Positions 36,449-45,868 of a stretch of 64,000 nt of DNA are shown here, one piece after another. The stretch covers positions 55,907-119,906 of the forward strand of contig JAFGIN010000122.1 in assembly GCA_016929595.1 (NCBI GenBank), written 5' to 3'. The notes under the pieces were generated by a model. It was not told the origin of the DNA. It did not search any database and saw only the letters and a list, made by a program, of their open reading frames with translations. Made by a program: the position numbers and the translations under genes. The stretch is from Chitinispirillaceae bacterium (lineage in GTDB: Bacteria; Fibrobacterota; Chitinivibrionia; Chitinivibrionales; Chitinispirillaceae). Positions within the stretch are counted from its first letter, which is position 1. The number at the start of each line of letters is the position of its first letter.

Positions 36449-36802
36449 ATGAAATTAAAGATTTTATTTGTGTTATTGACAATTTGGTGTTTCACAGGAT
36501 GCAATAATAGCGAAACCCCCGTTTCCAATGCTGACAATTCTGATCCTGTAATTATTGCAGTTTCATTCTCCCCAAACCCAGTCACAGCTGGCCGTTCATG
36601 TCTTATTACCTGCAAAGCTTCAGACCAGGATAATGATAACCTCAGTTATAAGTGGGTAACTGTCGGAAATGTTTCCGGAAGTGGTTCGAGTATTTTTTAC
36701 ACTCCGAGCGCCTGCTGCGGCCAACCAGTTATAGAAATTACCATTGAAGACGGTAAGGGTGGAAGTGTTGATACTATAGTAAATGTACCATTTGTATATT
36801 AG
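36449..36802 (+). CDS. Small Ig-like (PKD-type) lipoprotein
   Basis: 117 aa. Lipoprotein signal with lipobox 'FTGC' (Cys about 18). Residues about 30-115 form a PKD/Ig-like sandwich ('DPVIIAVSFSPNPVTAGRSCLITCKASDQDNDNLSYKW...EITIEDGKGGSVD'). A short surface or periplasmic protein with four or more Cys. It is followed 2 nt later by an outer-membrane protein gene, so the two are co-transcribed. Confidence 0.72.
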   Translation: MKLKILFVLLTIWCFTGCNNSETPVSNADNSDPVIIAVSFSPNPVTAGRSCLITCKASDQDNDNLSYKWVTVGNVSGSGSSIFYTPSACCGQPVIEITIEDGKGGSVDTIVNVPFVY

Positions 36803-36804
36803 AT

Positions 36805-37791
36805 ATGAATAAATCCGGATTATTTTCAGTAGCATTCATTTTTTTGTCAATACACCTGCTCGTCATCAACACATATTCCCAGGGGTGTTGCGGTATTGGG
36901 GGTTCTCTGGTTTCGGGAGGGCATCCAGTACTCAACAAGCACACGTTTTTAGTAAATACATCTGGTAACTATGCGGTCGCTGATAATCCGTCTCGACGTC
37001 GTCGGGGCAGCACTGGAATTCTATTGGCATATGGTTTAATCGACAGGCTATCTCTGTCTATAAAAACCTCGTATATCTGGGCGTCATACACAGAAAACAT
37101 GCCACCCTGGATATCAGCGGATGGCAACGATACGCTATATCTGAAAGATCAGGAAGAAAACAGTGGATTCGGTGATGGTTATGCAGCCCTTCAATTTGTA
37201 ATTATCAGGTTAACGCCAATCAACAAACAAGAACTCATTGCAGGATTAGACCTGGGAATTCCCTGGGGGCCTGATTCAAAAATGATCAACGGTGTAACAT
37301 TACAAGATAATGTACAAACCGGGACCGGCGGGTTTTCATTAAATGGCTATGTAACCTACCTGAAAGCATTTCCCAGAATTTATTACTCGATTACCACTAC
37401 AATCGCCGGACGACTCAATTTTAAAACAAGGCGGGGTAAAGATCCTGGTGATGAATTCTCTGTGCTGTTGACATCACTGTTAGGACCGTTGTTTAATACC
37501 AGAGGATCTGTTACGTTCAACTACTCCAGGAACGGTAAGGACTATTCTGATGAATTTACTAACGTTATGACCATCTCACCAAAGACATCCGGCCAGCGAT
37601 TAAGTTTCATTCCAGCACTTGAGTATTCGTTCACGTCAAATTTTAAATTTTTAATTAACGCTGACCTACCTCTGTGGCGTGACAAATATGCCACCCTCAA
37701 TGATAATGACAAAGCTTTCAGCGCACAGATCTACTGGTTTATTCCCATAACGAAAGATAACCCAGAACCGATCAAGTCCATCTCCTTTTAA
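36805..37791 (+). CDS. Putative outer-membrane beta-barrel protein
   Basis: 328 aa. Signal peptide about 1-25 (…INTYS). The mature N-terminus has an adjacent Cys pair ('QGCCGIGGSLVSGG'), then about 12 barrel-like strands with glycine and aromatic alternation ('LLAYGLIDRLSLSIKTSYIW', 'QELIAGLDLGIPWGPD', 'RIYYSITTTIAGRLNFKT') and an amphipathic end ('AQIYWFIPI'). Resembles generic outer-membrane channel proteins; substrate unknown. It is co-transcribed with the upstream Ig-like lipoprotein. The Cys pair could bind metal (speculation). Confidence 0.65.
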   Translation: MNKSGLFSVAFIFLSIHLLVINTYSQGCCGIGGSLVSGGHPVLNKHTFLVNTSGNYAVADNPSRRRRGSTGILLAYGLIDRLSLSIKTSYIWASYTENMPPWISADGNDTLYLKDQEENSGFGDGYAALQFVIIRLTPINKQELIAGLDLGIPWGPDSKMINGVTLQDNVQTGTGGFSLNGYVTYLKAFPRIYYSITTTIAGRLNFKTRRGKDPGDEFSVLLTSLLGPLFNTRGSVTFNYSRNGKDYSDEFTNVMTISPKTSGQRLSFIPALEYSFTSNFKFLINADLPLWRDKYATLNDNDKAFSAQIYWFIPITKDNPEPIKSISF

Positions 37792-37837
37792 AAGATTCAT
37801 TTTTGTAACTATTCAGGTAGTATACCTTTTACCGGTT

Positions 37838-37922
37838 TTTCGCCCTCCGCAGGAGGACTTGGAGGACAAAAATCCCATGCAGCACGTCTTTAAGTCCCCC
37901 CTGCGGGAGATTTAGGGGGCGT
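37838..37922. repeat. CCCCCTGCGGGGG repeat, inverted pair (copy 2)
   Basis: The right half (37892-37922, AAGTCCCCCCTGCGGGAGAT…GGGGGCGT) matches 15166-15196. The left half (GCCCTCCGCAGGAGGACTT) is its approximate reverse complement, giving an 85-bp hairpin unit. Confidence 0.55.
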
Positions 37923-38318
37923 ACCTGAATAGTTACCATTTTTTAATAGATTTCAGAATATTCCGCAGTGCTCTCCCTCATTGTTCATTCCCGCCTTTTC
38001 TCCTGCCTGCACTCCAAAGCTTCATACAAAGAAGTGCCGAAGAAGGGAGAACTCGGGAAAACAGTACATTTAAATTCTCCACATTCAGAATCAGAAATAC
38101 ATTCTTTCCGTTGAACCCCAAATTAACTTCGATCATTACCATCTTAAAAATCGCCTGTCATAGCTCAAAGAGAAACATTACTGAATTACTATTGAAGTGG
38201 CAACCATCAAAGTGCTCACGTTTTCCTTCTTCAGAATAGAGGAATTAATGAATTTTTGACTCATCATAATAAAACAAAATTGAAGTCGTACCGGGTAAGC
38301 AATATTCTGAAAAAAAAC

Positions 38319-38346
38319 GGCCAAACCATCATCAGATAGTTTGGCC
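38319..38346 (-). terminator. Intrinsic terminator of the second HzsA-like gene
   Basis: Stem GGCCAAAC…ATC / GAT…GTTTGGCC with one internal mismatch and a short loop, followed on the minus strand by GTTTTTTTTC. Located 31 nt past the stop at 38377. Confidence 0.85.
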
Positions 38347-38376
38347 ATGGATATCGAAAGGTCATTACAAAACTAA

Positions 38377-41088
38377 CTATTTAGTAAATGTAACCTTTGC
38401 CTGCTGGATTCCACTGGAACCTTCAAATTTAGCGAGGTAACAACCAGTGCTTAAAGATGCAGGTAGTGAAATCGATACAGTCCCACCGCTGATCTGATTT
38501 GATATTTTCATACGAGACACTACATTTCCCATAAGATCAACTAAAAGGAAATTACCCTGACCAGGGTTATTTAAAACCAGCGTACGTTGTTTTGGAATAT
38601 ACCCTATCGTTAACTGTTTAACAGAGTTAACTACGGGTTTAATGGCATTATTATTATCAGGTATAACTGCAGTGGCTAAATCTTTAAGACCTTCCTTTTC
38701 AATTTTCTGCCATTGAGTTCTTTTCGCTACGAAACCCATATACTTGGTTGAATCTGAAGACGAACGATAATAACTCTCGTATTTTCCGGAGTGAGGAGCA
38801 CACAAATCAATCCAACATGCAATAATTCGTTTTTCTTTATCAGAAATTTCTGTTTTGAACTTATCAGCATGACTGGTACCATTAAGGACTTTTGTCATTA
38901 TATTGCTTTTGCATGCGCCAAAAGAATAAGGTGCTTTCTGTTCCGGTGTTGAAAATATGGTATTGATATTTACGGCATTATTGCTTGTCCTGGAGCCAAT
39001 ACCTTTGAGCAATGACTTGTATGATGTTGCCCATTTTTTTGAGGCATCGCTAGCTGAAAGGCTGCCGGTTAAATCAAACCCTGACGCATGATTCCCTTTA
39101 TGACAGCTTGTACAATGTTTATCAAGTATCGGCTGAACCATCTTTGGATAATCAAACGGTTTATCTTCTATACCCAGCGGCTTTTCAAGCGGCTTGGGAT
39201 CTCCTGCTTTTGGAATCTGTCCTGTTCCTGGCGTAGCCTCAAGTGTGTTTTCATGACACCCAAAACAGGGAAATTTTTCACCTGGCATGAGCGTTGACCA
39301 GCTGCGCATTGTTGCGATACAATACCCCATGGAATCAAGAACCTGGAAATAGACCGGCGCTCTGGCTGGAACTTTAAATGATGCAGAACCATCTTCATAT
39401 ATTGGTGTTTCGCCTAAAACTTCCTTTGCTTCCCATGAACAACCATATTGCGATATCGGGCAGGATATAGCAGGTTGAAAAGCACCTGAAGGCACAGATC
39501 CGATCTGCATACCAATAGCACCTGTTTGAACCCGGTAATGGAGTTTAATAACACGAAGCGACTTCGCTTTACCTTTTTCCACACCAACCATACCTGGACC
39601 ATAATAAACATTCTGCAGTGTAAACTCACCCAAGCTGTCACTATAATTTGCGTTCGTTGCTATCTTTGGAGGCACCTTACGCGTTTTAACTATGACTGGC
39701 TGACTTATCGACTGATCACCCCATGCAAGAAGTTCTCTGCTTCCGGTAGTATCCATGAGATAGAGGTTAAATTTGTTACCATTGGACATAACATTTCCCT
39801 CATTTTTGCGCCATGAAACAAGAATACTATTATCGTCAAGTCCATACGGAGTCTGAAAAGTGAAATAAATACCACCATAGCCGATATCACTCTTATTTGC
39901 ATCAGGTTTCGTTGGACGCACCGGGCAGATCATCTTGATAGCCGCTTTATCATTAGGATTTTCACCAGCCATACGATCGATGATCAACAATTCACCCTGA
40001 TAAGGGCCATGATGCCCACCAGCAATCGCAACCACTTTTTCCGAATTCTGGATAGGTCGTGCGTGTATTATTGTCATAGGAAAACTGATCTGATTTCCAA
40101 ACCATTCACGCTGATGACAACCATCAGGATTCATCGTAAATATGCCCATACTGTTGGTCAGATCACGATCATTATATTCCCAGCGTGTATACATGACTTC
40201 ACCTAGATCCGTCACAACAGGATAAAATGTATTTACCTGGTCGAATCCAACCTGACGGATATGTTTTCCGTCGCCGCTCATAAGAAACATGTTCGTTACA
40301 GGATGCGTTGCGCAGTCAACAAAACCAAAACAACGTGTAGAAGTAAATGCGATATCACCATTTGGCAGATAACATGGTTCAAAATCGGCAACGACCTTAC
40401 CAACACCAGGATCTTTAGTAAGCTGCTTTATATTTGCCGGGTTATCGATTTCCATTTCATAAATTTTATAGCCGGTCCCCTTACCACCATCGGACATCGC
40501 AAAAAGAACTTTTTTACCATCAAAAGATATGCAGGGATCCCGAACAACACGATCTTTTTTCAAAATTTCTTTTAACGTAGGGTAATATGTTTTCATTTCC
40601 AGTAAACACATGGATCCTTTGGATGCCCAGTTAAAATCGCTATTACCTGATTCAGTGTTATCATGATAGCCGACCACCATACCACCAAAATTATGGTGCT
40701 TCATACACATGACATTTTCGAGATCTGATTCGTGAGGCTTCATTTTTGAAACACGTTTTAAATGGTGAGCAAAAAGATATAGCTTTTCTCCGGAATAGCT
40801 ACCTTTTCCAGCTTCATATTTTTCTTTATATTCGTCTGGCAACTTGCCGACAATTTTAGTAATTGCAGCATCATAGCTGGAGCCGCTTACTTTATCCTGA
40901 TCCTTCCAGTCATCAACGACTTCTTTAGGAAATGATGCAGGCATGGCATCATCGATTGCAGCTTGCGCATTTTGAAGAGGATTGACCGCAGGGGCCGTTA
41001 ACATCAGCAGGGTTAGAATGACAAAGCATAACCCGATTCTCACTTCGGCGTTACATTTTGCATGTAACAGGCTCTTAAAGGTACTCAT
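38377..41088 (-). CDS. HzsA-related secreted di-haem protein with C-terminal sorting domain (paralog 2)
   Basis: 903 aa. Signal peptide about 15-43. The same architecture as the 19608-22334 protein: N-terminal block ('DWKDQDKVSGSSYDAAITKIVGKLP'), PD40-like propeller (about 150-560), haem motifs CFGCH (about 605) and CTSCH (about 657), and a type IX-like C-terminal domain (about 825-903, 'VLNNPGQGNFLLVDLMGNVVSRMKI'). Similarity to paralog 1 is obvious along the full length, so they arose by duplication, but haem-proximal and N-terminal segments differ. Well expressed-looking: AAAGGAAG ribosome site and a strong terminator. Reaction unknown; not evidence for anammox. Confidence 0.8.
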   Translation of the reverse strand: MSTFKSLLHAKCNAEVRIGLCFVILTLLMLTAPAVNPLQNAQAAIDDAMPASFPKEVVDDWKDQDKVSGSSYDAAITKIVGKLPDEYKEKYEAGKGSYSGEKLYLFAHHLKRVSKMKPHESDLENVMCMKHHNFGGMVVGYHDNTESGNSDFNWASKGSMCLLEMKTYYPTLKEILKKDRVVRDPCISFDGKKVLFAMSDGGKGTGYKIYEMEIDNPANIKQLTKDPGVGKVVADFEPCYLPNGDIAFTSTRCFGFVDCATHPVTNMFLMSGDGKHIRQVGFDQVNTFYPVVTDLGEVMYTRWEYNDRDLTNSMGIFTMNPDGCHQREWFGNQISFPMTIIHARPIQNSEKVVAIAGGHHGPYQGELLIIDRMAGENPNDKAAIKMICPVRPTKPDANKSDIGYGGIYFTFQTPYGLDDNSILVSWRKNEGNVMSNGNKFNLYLMDTTGSRELLAWGDQSISQPVIVKTRKVPPKIATNANYSDSLGEFTLQNVYYGPGMVGVEKGKAKSLRVIKLHYRVQTGAIGMQIGSVPSGAFQPAISCPISQYGCSWEAKEVLGETPIYEDGSASFKVPARAPVYFQVLDSMGYCIATMRSWSTLMPGEKFPCFGCHENTLEATPGTGQIPKAGDPKPLEKPLGIEDKPFDYPKMVQPILDKHCTSCHKGNHASGFDLTGSLSASDASKKWATSYKSLLKGIGSRTSNNAVNINTIFSTPEQKAPYSFGACKSNIMTKVLNGTSHADKFKTEISDKEKRIIACWIDLCAPHSGKYESYYRSSSDSTKYMGFVAKRTQWQKIEKEGLKDLATAVIPDNNNAIKPVVNSVKQLTIGYIPKQRTLVLNNPGQGNFLLVDLMGNVVSRMKISNQISGGTVSISLPASLSTGCYLAKFEGSSGIQQAKVTFTK

Positions 41089-41522
41089 AAAACTTCCTTT
41101 CGGAGAGAATTGTGGAGGGTTGAATCGTATTGAACCAATTTAGTGACCAAGAGTTTTTTTTAATTTCATGTTAATGTATGAAAAAAAAAGAATATTTGCC
41201 AAGCTATTTCAAAAATAAAAGTACCTTTGAAAAACAGGATGTTTGATTCAAATTAATTTGATCAAAAAAAACCCATGCCGATTTAGCTCGACAGCATTCC
41301 GGCTTAAAGTTCCTGTGATGTTGCTCACTAATAATAGTTGTAATGGCTTTGAGAATTGTTCACTAATAGATTTTTTTTGTGGGAATAAGATTGTTTTATT
41401 GTACACAAAGTATGTTCATGCTCAATATTTTGACATCAGCATTACTGGTGAAGATAATGGTTTCCTGATTCCAGCAACCAGGAGAACCTGGATACGTACT
41501 CTATTTATATGATAAGAAACAT
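41089..41522. other. AT-rich intergenic region upstream of HzsA-like paralog 2
   Basis: 434 bp between two minus-strand genes. Promoter for 41088 expected here. A plus-strand open frame at 41243-41512 has poor codon character and no ribosome site. No RNA or repeat seen. Confidence 0.45.
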
Positions 41523-42155
41523 CTATTTAATGGTTTTTATCAGGTTCTTATATTGACTAATAAGAGTATCTGACACAACAGGCTTTTCCCCAAGGTTTTT
41601 CAGGGCAAACGCAATCGCCTCAATGGTGGAAAGTCCTTCCTCCTTTGACTGGTTTCTGATAGATTTAAAATCAGGATTGAGTACGATCCGGTGCAGTTTC
41701 AGAAACCAGCTGTTTCTCCACCATAATGCCTTTGCCTGCTTCCATGATCCATCAATAGCAATGATCCCCTTCAACTGGAATGATGTTTCCATTAAAGATC
41801 CGTTACGCCCGAATATTTCGACTGGTGTTTCGCTATTTCTACCCCCTTTGAGGTGAAGGATACCCCATTGGGAGGGAATTTCTTTTTCTCCGGCTACAGC
41901 TTTAAAACTTTTCCAGGAAAGGCCGGTGAGCAGAGAACTGTTCCTTAGCATCAGATGTGCCAGTGCAGCACTGTTGCTTACTTTAAACTGTTCCTGAGGG
42001 TGCTGAAGAATTATTATCCTGATTCGATTGGAAAATGCAGTGACTTTTCCACAGATACAACTTCTGCGCTGCCGTCTGCATTCCGGACAGGCGTATTCTT
42101 TTGGAACTTTCATATGTACACGAGTATCATTTCTCAGTAACAGCGGTTCTTGCAT
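41523..42155 (-). CDS. DTW-domain tRNA-uridine aminocarboxypropyltransferase
   Basis: 210 aa. Four-Cys zinc-like N-terminus ('YACPECRRQRRSCICGKV'), 'IRIIILQHPQEQFKVSNSAALA' (AdoMet-binding strand-loop), and the signature 'GIIAIDGSWKQAKAL', which has DGSW in place of the usual DTW/DGTW. The C-terminal segment 'LSTIEAIAFALKNLGE' also fits. The family transfers the 3-amino-3-carboxypropyl group from AdoMet to tRNA uridine (acp3U), as shown for TapT/TuaA-type proteins. It lies immediately upstream of, and divergent from, a tRNA-Leu gene. Cytosolic. Confidence 0.85.
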   Translation of the reverse strand: MQEPLLLRNDTRVHMKVPKEYACPECRRQRRSCICGKVTAFSNRIRIIILQHPQEQFKVSNSAALAHLMLRNSSLLTGLSWKSFKAVAGEKEIPSQWGILHLKGGRNSETPVEIFGRNGSLMETSFQLKGIIAIDGSWKQAKALWWRNSWFLKLHRIVLNPDFKSIRNQSKEEGLSTIEAIAFALKNLGEKPVVSDTLISQYKNLIKTIK

Positions 42156-42324
42156 ATTTTTAATCCTGTTGAGCTGCTTTTTGCATTACAATATTTATTA
42201 TCGGCACGGTAAACCGTTCGACCAGAAAGGGAATATGTTTTTCAAATTGTTTTTTTCAATGGAATAACATATTTTAGCAAGTTTACTGGCATAATGGTCA
42301 ATATTTCATAAAATATACATTTTT

Positions 42325-42406
42325 GCGAGGATGGCGGAACTGGTAGACGCGCCAGACTTAGGATCTGGTAGGGAGACCTGTGGGGGTTCGAGTCCCCCTC
42401 TTCGTA
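42325..42406 (+). tRNA. tRNA-Leu (anticodon UAG)
   Basis: 82 nt without encoded CCA. Anticodon stem CCAGA-CTTAGGA-TCTGG gives TAG (UAG). Long variable arm (TAGGGAGACCTGT), T-arm GGGGG-TTCGAGT-CCCCC and D-arm GGCGGAACTGGTAGACGC are all as in class II Leu tRNAs. The acceptor GCGAGGA pairs with TCTTCGT. This makes the first pair G1-U72 and the fifth G5-U68; discriminator A73. A T-run follows. It lies between the DTW gene and trigger factor. Confidence 0.92.
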
Positions 42407-42464
42407 TTTTTCATTAGATTAACATACCTGTTTTACTGTATATATTAATGAGGAGAAAGATCCA

Positions 42465-43733
42465 TTGAAAGCGATCGTATCTGAACCTGAATCATGGAAA
42501 AGGGTTATCGACATCGAGATTCCCACTGAAGAAGTAAATGCCGCATTTGATGAAAAACTCAATAAATATCGTAAGGATATGAAACTTCCCGGTTTCCGTC
42601 CGGGAAAAGTACCCACGACACTGATCAAACAGCGTTTTGGTGAATCTATAAAAGCAGAGATCCTCGATGAACTCGTTCAAAAATCGTTTAAGGATGCCTG
42701 CGAACAAAACAATATCAATCCGGTGGCACCTGCTAAAGTAAGTGATTTAAAAAACCCTGGTGATGCACCGCTGACAATTTCCATTGAGACTGAAGTCGAT
42801 CCGGAAATTGATATCACCGATTATAACTCCCTCAAAATTAAAATGTCACCAAAAAAGGTGAAAGACTCTGATGTCGATGATGCGCTGAAAAATATTCGTG
42901 ATCGTATGGCAGAATACAAAGATATCGACCGCCCGTCACAAAAAGGCGATTTTGTCAAAATTGAATACCTCAGCGTTATTGTTGAAGGTGAACGGAAAAA
43001 CGATGTCCGTAACCCTCAATACCCAGTGGAACTTGGCGCCGAAAAGCAGTTAAAAGATTTTGATAAGGGATTAATCGGTCACGCTGCGGGTGAAATCGTC
43101 GATGTCTCTGTAAAATTTCCCAAGGATTACGCACAGGAAGACGTTGCTGGAAAAACAGTTGAATTCCAGGTTAAGATTGTTGCTGTTCAGGAAAAAATTC
43201 TTCCTGAAATTGATGAAGAATTCCTTAAAAAAATGGGCAACTTCGCTGATGAAGCTACTTTCATGACGCATCTGAAAACAAGTCTTGAAAATGAAGCTGT
43301 TAAACGTGCAAAAGAAGAAGCACATGAACAGGCAATCTCCACACTCGTTGATAACAACCCCTTTGATGTGCCGCCTGCCCGAATCGAGCAATTTATCGAC
43401 TATGTATATCAGGATGCTCTACAGCAGACACCAAAGGGCACGCCGGAACCGGTGCGTGAGGAATTCTCCGAAAAATACCATGAACTCGCGATTGGCGCGA
43501 TCAGACGCCGCAGAATAATCGATTTCATCGCAAAAAAAGAAAACATTAAAGCAACTCAGGCCGAAGTTGATGAAGAGATTCAAAGACTGGCTGAGTATTA
43601 CAATTCACCGTTCGAGCAGATGAAACAGGTATTTCGTCAGAATGGGACCACAAACCGGTTCCGTGATGAAATTAAAGAACGAAAAACTCTCGATTTTTTA
43701 ATTGGTGAATACACACCTGACTCTAAAGAGTAG
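42465..43733 (+). CDS. tig: Trigger factor (ribosome-associated chaperone/prolyl isomerase)
   Basis: 422 aa, close to the usual length. N-terminal ribosome-binding domain with the signature 'LPGFRPGKVPTTLIKQRFG' (about 38-58), PPIase domain (about 150-235, 'KGDFVKIEYLSV'), and C-terminal arms rich in charged helices ('PARIEQFIDYVYQDALQQ', 'DFIAKKENIKATQAEVDEEIQRLAEYY'). It binds nascent chains at the ribosome exit. The tig-clpP-clpX order is common in bacteria. AGGAGAAAG precedes the start. Confidence 0.95.
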   Translation: MKAIVSEPESWKRVIDIEIPTEEVNAAFDEKLNKYRKDMKLPGFRPGKVPTTLIKQRFGESIKAEILDELVQKSFKDACEQNNINPVAPAKVSDLKNPGDAPLTISIETEVDPEIDITDYNSLKIKMSPKKVKDSDVDDALKNIRDRMAEYKDIDRPSQKGDFVKIEYLSVIVEGERKNDVRNPQYPVELGAEKQLKDFDKGLIGHAAGEIVDVSVKFPKDYAQEDVAGKTVEFQVKIVAVQEKILPEIDEEFLKKMGNFADEATFMTHLKTSLENEAVKRAKEEAHEQAISTLVDNNPFDVPPARIEQFIDYVYQDALQQTPKGTPEPVREEFSEKYHELAIGAIRRRRIIDFIAKKENIKATQAEVDEEIQRLAEYYNSPFEQMKQVFRQNGTTNRFRDEIKERKTLDFLIGEYTPDSKE

Positions 43734-43752
43734 TATTTTCCTTATCAGGAAC

Positions 43753-43766
43753 ACCACTTCTGTGGT
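43753..43766 (+). terminator. Possible weak terminator after tig
   Basis: ACCAC-TTCT-GTGGT hairpin followed by CTTTCTGTTTTATT, 20-33 nt after the tig stop. The 5-bp stem is weak; it might attenuate rather than end transcription into clpP. Confidence 0.35.
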
Positions 43767-43874
43767 CTTTCTGTTTTATTATCTCACATTTTTCAAAACA
43801 AACAGCAAATTCATATTGAATTGCAGTTGACAAGCACACTATAATTAAGCTTATGTACTGAGAAAGGGGAAAGT

Positions 43875-44459
43875 ATGCCGCTTGTACCAATGGTAATTGA
43901 GCAGACCGGACGTGGAGAACGCTCATATGACATATACTCAAGACTTTTAAAAGAACGTATCATTTTTCTTGGTGGTGAAATCGAAGATGTAACCGCAGAT
44001 CTTGTGATGTCTCAACTGATTTTTCTGGAATATGAAGATCCGGAAAAGGATATCACGATCTACATAAATTCTCCCGGTGGTGTTGTTTCATCAGGGCTCG
44101 CAATCTACGATACGATTCAATACATCAAACCAGATGTGTCAACGATCTGTATCGGTCAGGCCGCAAGTATGGGGGCAATACTTCTTTCTGCAGGAACAAA
44201 AGGCAAAAGGTTCGCTCTGCCACACTCACGTGTTATGCTGCACCAGCCGCTTGGTGGTGCAGGCGGTCAGGCAGCTGATATTGCAATTCACGCTAAAGAG
44301 ATTGTCAGGGTTAAACAGACGCTCAATGAAATTATTAAAAAACATTCAGGCCAGAACATCGAAGTAATAGCTCGTGATACCGACCGGAATTTTTATATGT
44401 CGGCAGAAGAAGCGAAGGCTTATGGCCTTATTGATGAAATTTTGACTGCAAGGGAATAG
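43875..44459 (+). CDS. clpP: ClpP-family protease subunit with Asn in place of the catalytic Asp
   Basis: 194 aa, co-linear with canonical ClpP without gaps. Ser98 ('GQAASMGA') and His123 ('MLHQP') are intact. The third triad position, Asp172 in Staphylococcus ClpP ('DTDRDNF'), is Asn172 here ('DTDRNFYM', codon AAT). The N-terminal '[30 protein letters not shown]' and '[20 protein letters not shown]' are typical. It should form the tetradecameric barrel that degrades substrates fed by ClpX, encoded 1 nt downstream. Asn172 is also known in Listeria ClpP1, which has low activity alone and works with ClpP2. No second clpP is seen in this window. AGAAAGGGGAAAG is the ribosome site. Confidence 0.93.
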   Translation: MPLVPMVIEQTGRGERSYDIYSRLLKERIIFLGGEIEDVTADLVMSQLIFLEYEDPEKDITIYINSPGGVVSSGLAIYDTIQYIKPDVSTICIGQAASMGAILLSAGTKGKRFALPHSRVMLHQPLGGAGGQAADIAIHAKEIVRVKQTLNEIIKKHSGQNIEVIARDTDRNFYMSAEEAKAYGLIDEILTARE

Positions 44460-44460
44460 A

Positions 44461-45714
44461 ATGACAGCCAGAACCCGCTACCCGGGAATTAAGTGTTCGT
44501 TTTGCGGAAAAGGTCCTGATGAAGTCGGGAAACTGATCACCGGCCCATCTGTACATATCTGTAATGAGTGTGTTGAGATGTGCAATGAGATACTGCGTGA
44601 AGAACGCAGTACCGTGCCAGGAGACCTCAGTATCGAAACGTTACCGACACCGCGTGAAATGAAAGAGTTTATTGATCAGTATGTCATTGGACAGGATGAA
44701 GTTAAAACTGGTGTATGTGTTGCGGCATATAACCATTTCAAACGGATTCTTTCCAGAGGGCAAAATGACACTGATAATGTTGAGATTGACAAATCAAACA
44801 TCCTCATGCTTGGTCCGACCGGTACCGGTAAGACCCTGATTGCGCAGACTCTCGCAAAACTACTGAAAGTACCCTTCTCTATCGTTGATGCAACGATTTT
44901 TACTGAAGCGGGGTATGTCGGTGAAGATGTTGAAAACATGCTGGTACGGTTGCTTCAAGCCGCAAATTACGACCTTGCCAAGGCTGAAAAAGGGATCATC
45001 TATGTCGATGAGTTTGACAAAATTACCCGTAAATCAGCCAATCCGTCAATTACCCGTGATGTTTCCGGTGAAGGAGTCCAGCAGGCGATGCTTAAAATCC
45101 TTGAAGGGACGGTGTCAAGTATACCACCTAAAGGCGGACGCAAACATCCGGAACAGAACCTCATACAGATTAACACCCGCGACATTCTCTTTGTCTGTGG
45201 CGGAGCTTTCGAAGGTATCGATAAGATAATCGAGGCACGCATCGGTGAAAGCAGGATGGGATTTAACGCAGAAGTCAAGCGTAAGCACCAGTATTCAACG
45301 GGTGATGTGCTCCGTAAGGTAGAACCTGATGATCTCATACGTTTCGGGCTGATTCCCGAAATCGTCGGTCGTCTTCCTACCGTACTTGGACTTGACGAAC
45401 TTAACGAAGATGCACTGTTGGCGATTTTGACAGAACCAAAGAACGCAGTCACCCGTCAATATCAGAAACTTTTTCAAATGGAAGGTGTCAGGTTGACATT
45501 TACACGCGATGCGCTCCGGGAAGTCGTGAAAATAGCCCACATCAAAAAGACCGGTGCCCGGGGTCTTCGAAGCGTACTGGAATCGGCACTCATCCCTATC
45601 ATGTTCGAGGTCCCCTCACGTAACGATATCCGTGAAGTAATGGTCAATCGCAATGTGATCCTTAAAAAGGAACAACCTGTTTACAACTTAAAAAAAGATA
45701 AAAAAATCGCCTGA
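44461..45714 (+). CDS. clpX: ClpX ATP-dependent unfoldase of ClpXP
   Basis: 417 aa. N-terminal C4 zinc domain ('[11 protein letters not shown]…ICNECVEMC', about 12-45), Walker A 'GPTGTGKT' (about 118-125), pore loop 'GYVG', Walker B 'IIYVDEFDK' (Phe replacing the usual Ile), and a C-terminal small domain ('[24 protein letters not shown]'). It recognises, unfolds and translocates substrates into ClpP. It starts 1 nt after the clpP stop, so the two are co-translated; the terminator at 45746 closes the operon. Confidence 0.95.
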   Translation: MTARTRYPGIKCSFCGKGPDEVGKLITGPSVHICNECVEMCNEILREERSTVPGDLSIETLPTPREMKEFIDQYVIGQDEVKTGVCVAAYNHFKRILSRGQNDTDNVEIDKSNILMLGPTGTGKTLIAQTLAKLLKVPFSIVDATIFTEAGYVGEDVENMLVRLLQAANYDLAKAEKGIIYVDEFDKITRKSANPSITRDVSGEGVQQAMLKILEGTVSSIPPKGGRKHPEQNLIQINTRDILFVCGGAFEGIDKIIEARIGESRMGFNAEVKRKHQYSTGDVLRKVEPDDLIRFGLIPEIVGRLPTVLGLDELNEDALLAILTEPKNAVTRQYQKLFQMEGVRLTFTRDALREVVKIAHIKKTGARGLRSVLESALIPIMFEVPSRNDIREVMVNRNVILKKEQPVYNLKKDKKIA

Positions 45715-45745
45715 TTCCCTACGTACTACTCAGTAATATTGAAAC

Positions 45746-45769
45746 GGCCTTGCATTAGTATGCAGGGCC
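45746..45769 (+). terminator. Intrinsic terminator after clpX
   Basis: GGCC-T-TGCAT / ATGCA-G-GGCC stem with TAGT loop and one mismatch, followed by ATTTCTGTTTT, 32 nt after the clpX stop. Confidence 0.75.
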
Positions 45770-45868
45770 ATTTCTGTTTTAAATGGTGATCCCGTTACAG
45801 GAGAAACACAAGCCCTTTTAACACGCCTCCCACCCTTTAATACTAACCTTCAGATAACGGTCCATTTT

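Larger units (their letters stand above)
37792..38376. other. Repeat-containing intergenic region
   Basis: 585 bp between convergent genes. It holds an inverted pair of the CCCCCTGCGGGGG repeat (37838-37922) and the terminator of the HzsA-like gene (38319-38346). The rest is AT-rich with no coding frame I trust. Confidence 0.5.

Noticed and set aside
41243..41512. Open frame of 89 codons upstream of the HzsA-like gene
   Set aside because: No ribosome site, poor composition, and lies where the promoter of 41088 is expected.
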